Shown piece after piece: positions 5,275-6,069 of a DNA stretch of 6,069 nt. The number at the start of each line of letters is the position of its first letter. Position 1 is the stretch's first letter. The notes beneath the pieces were generated by a model. That model was not told where the DNA came from, made no database searches, and was given only the letters and a program-made list of their open reading frames with translations. Source of the stretch: Syntrophaceae bacterium (GTDB lineage Bacteria; Desulfobacterota; Syntrophia; Syntrophales; Fen-1087); NCBI GenBank assembly GCA_003161855.1, contig PMNM01000167.1, positions 1 to 6,069 on the forward strand. The letters run 5' to 3'. A program made the translations under genes and the position numbers.

Positions 5275-6069
5275 ATGAAAAAGAACAAATTGCCTGTGGT
5301 GAGATCAGAAACCCTGTTGCGGCGTAAATTTGACATTCATGACGGCTGTCACCGCCTTCCCGTTGAAATCATAGAATCGTCCGGTCACCCCTCCGGCGTT
5401 TCCGTGCCGACGCTGGTCTTTCTGCACGAAGGGCTTGGCAGTATCGGCCAGTGGCGGGATTTCCCATTTGAAGTTTGTCTTGCCACCCGCCTGCCTGCTG
5501 TGGTTTATGAACGCTGGGGGTATGGAAATGCCGATCCCCTGGATGGTCCCCGCTCTGTCCGGTATCTCCATGACGAAGCTTTACTGAGTCTGCCGGAAGT
5601 ATTGCGGCAGTTGAACATTGATGATGCCATTCTCATCGGCCACAGTGACGGCGGTTCGATTTCACTCATTTTTGCGGCAACCTGGCCGGAAAAGGTACGG
5701 GGGATTATTACGGAAGCGGCTCACGTTTTTGTTGAAGAAGTCACCCTGGCGGGCATTCGTGAGGCTGTCAAAGTCTACGAATCGACAAACCTCCGGGATC
5801 GCCTTTTCAAGTATCATGGAAGCAATACCGACCGGGCATTCAGAGGCTGGGCTGACACGTGGCTTTCCCAGGCTTTTCACAACTGGAACCTTGAGGAATA
5901 CCTCCCCCGTGTTACCTGCCCGATCCTTGTGATTCAGGGAAAGGAAGACGAGTATGGAACGCCGGCCCAGATGGAAACGATTGCGAAAGGGGTCTCCGGC
6001 CCCGCCGAAAAACTGCTCATCCCTGATTGCGGACACGTTCCCCATCATCAGGCCCGGGAAAGGGTGCTG
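5275..6069 (+). CDS. Alpha/beta hydrolase fold protein (3' end off window)
   Basis: This is a soluble alpha/beta hydrolase of the broad MhpC/COG0596 group, probably an esterase or C-C/ester hydrolase whose substrate cannot be told from sequence. From the ATG at 5275, 265 residues are visible with no stop before the right edge; with the family near 270-280, only a few codons should be missing. The oxyanion-side motif is LHEGLGS (50-56). The nucleophile elbow is IGHSDGG (S124), the acid is likely D225 in GKEDEYG, and the histidine is H254 in CGHVPHH, so the triad looks complete. There is no signal peptide. No good Shine-Dalgarno precedes the ATG, so the in-frame GTG codons at 5296 or 5299 remain possible starts. 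It is divergent from the MORN_2-usp operon across 99 bp, and any gene downstream is outside the window. Confidence 0.9.
   Translation, partial: MKKNKLPVVRSETLLRRKFDIHDGCHRLPVEIIESSGHPSGVSVPTLVFLHEGLGSIGQWRDFPFEVCLATRLPAVVYERWGYGNADPLDGPRSVRYLHDEALLSLPEVLRQLNIDDAILIGHSDGGSISLIFAATWPEKVRGIITEAAHVFVEEVTLAGIREAVKVYESTNLRDRLFKYHGSNTDRAFRGWADTWLSQAFHNWNLEEYLPRVTCPILVIQGKEDEYGTPAQMETIAKGVSGPAEKLLIPDCGHVPHHQARERVL

Noticed and set aside
5662..6048. 128-codon minus-strand open frame opposite the alpha/beta hydrolase
   Set aside because: The plus strand carries the hydrolase nucleophile, acid and histidine motifs across this stretch, so the frame is a shadow.

Overview
The window is compact bacterial chromosomal DNA of moderate GC content, with seven protein genes, two of them cut by the window edges. 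The mix is a UpxY/NusG-type antiterminator, a COG2509 flavoprotein, SurE, a two-domain universal stress protein and a MORN_2-repeat protein. This suits a free-living Gram-negative such as a deltaproteobacterium (Desulfobacterota, Syntrophus/Smithella-like). That placement is inferred from protein flavour and gene mix, not from any marker gene. No RNA gene, insertion sequence, CRISPR array, attachment site or origin was recognised, and no gene-free stretch is longer than about 100 bp.

Layout. Positions 1-462 (minus strand) hold most of a NusG-like specialised antiterminator that runs off the left edge; such genes often head polysaccharide operons, which would then lie to the left. After a short divergent spacer, three genes run on the plus strand: a large FAD-dependent dehydrogenase (533-2113), a small exported protein with one phospholipase-D-type HKD motif (2174-2758) and the nucleotidase SurE (2849-3619). 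A weak terminator and an extended -10 promoter lie back to back between the first two, so the HKD gene and surE may form a separate unit from the flavoprotein. SurE ends tail to tail with, and overlaps by 4 nt, a minus-strand tandem universal stress protein (3616-4455).

The universal stress gene lies 30 bp downstream of a minus-strand gene built of seven in-register 24-residue MORN_2 repeats (4486-5175), so the two probably form an operon. The best promoter in the window, TTGACA-17-CATAAA, lies just upstream of it in a 99-bp divergent region that also carries a 13-nt palindrome. On the other side of that region an alpha/beta hydrolase (5275 to the right edge) runs on the plus strand with a complete catalytic triad but lacks its last few codons.

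How they may work together. No single pathway links all the genes. SurE (nucleotide monophosphate phosphatase, often stationary phase), the universal stress protein and the exported HKD enzyme have a loose stress or nucleic-acid-turnover flavour. The MORN_2-Usp pairing is the least familiar arrangement. I see no clear sign of a wholly new system; the points worth a second look are the MORN_2-Usp operon and its promoter/palindrome, the asymmetric Usp domains, and the alternative hairpins between the HKD gene and surE.
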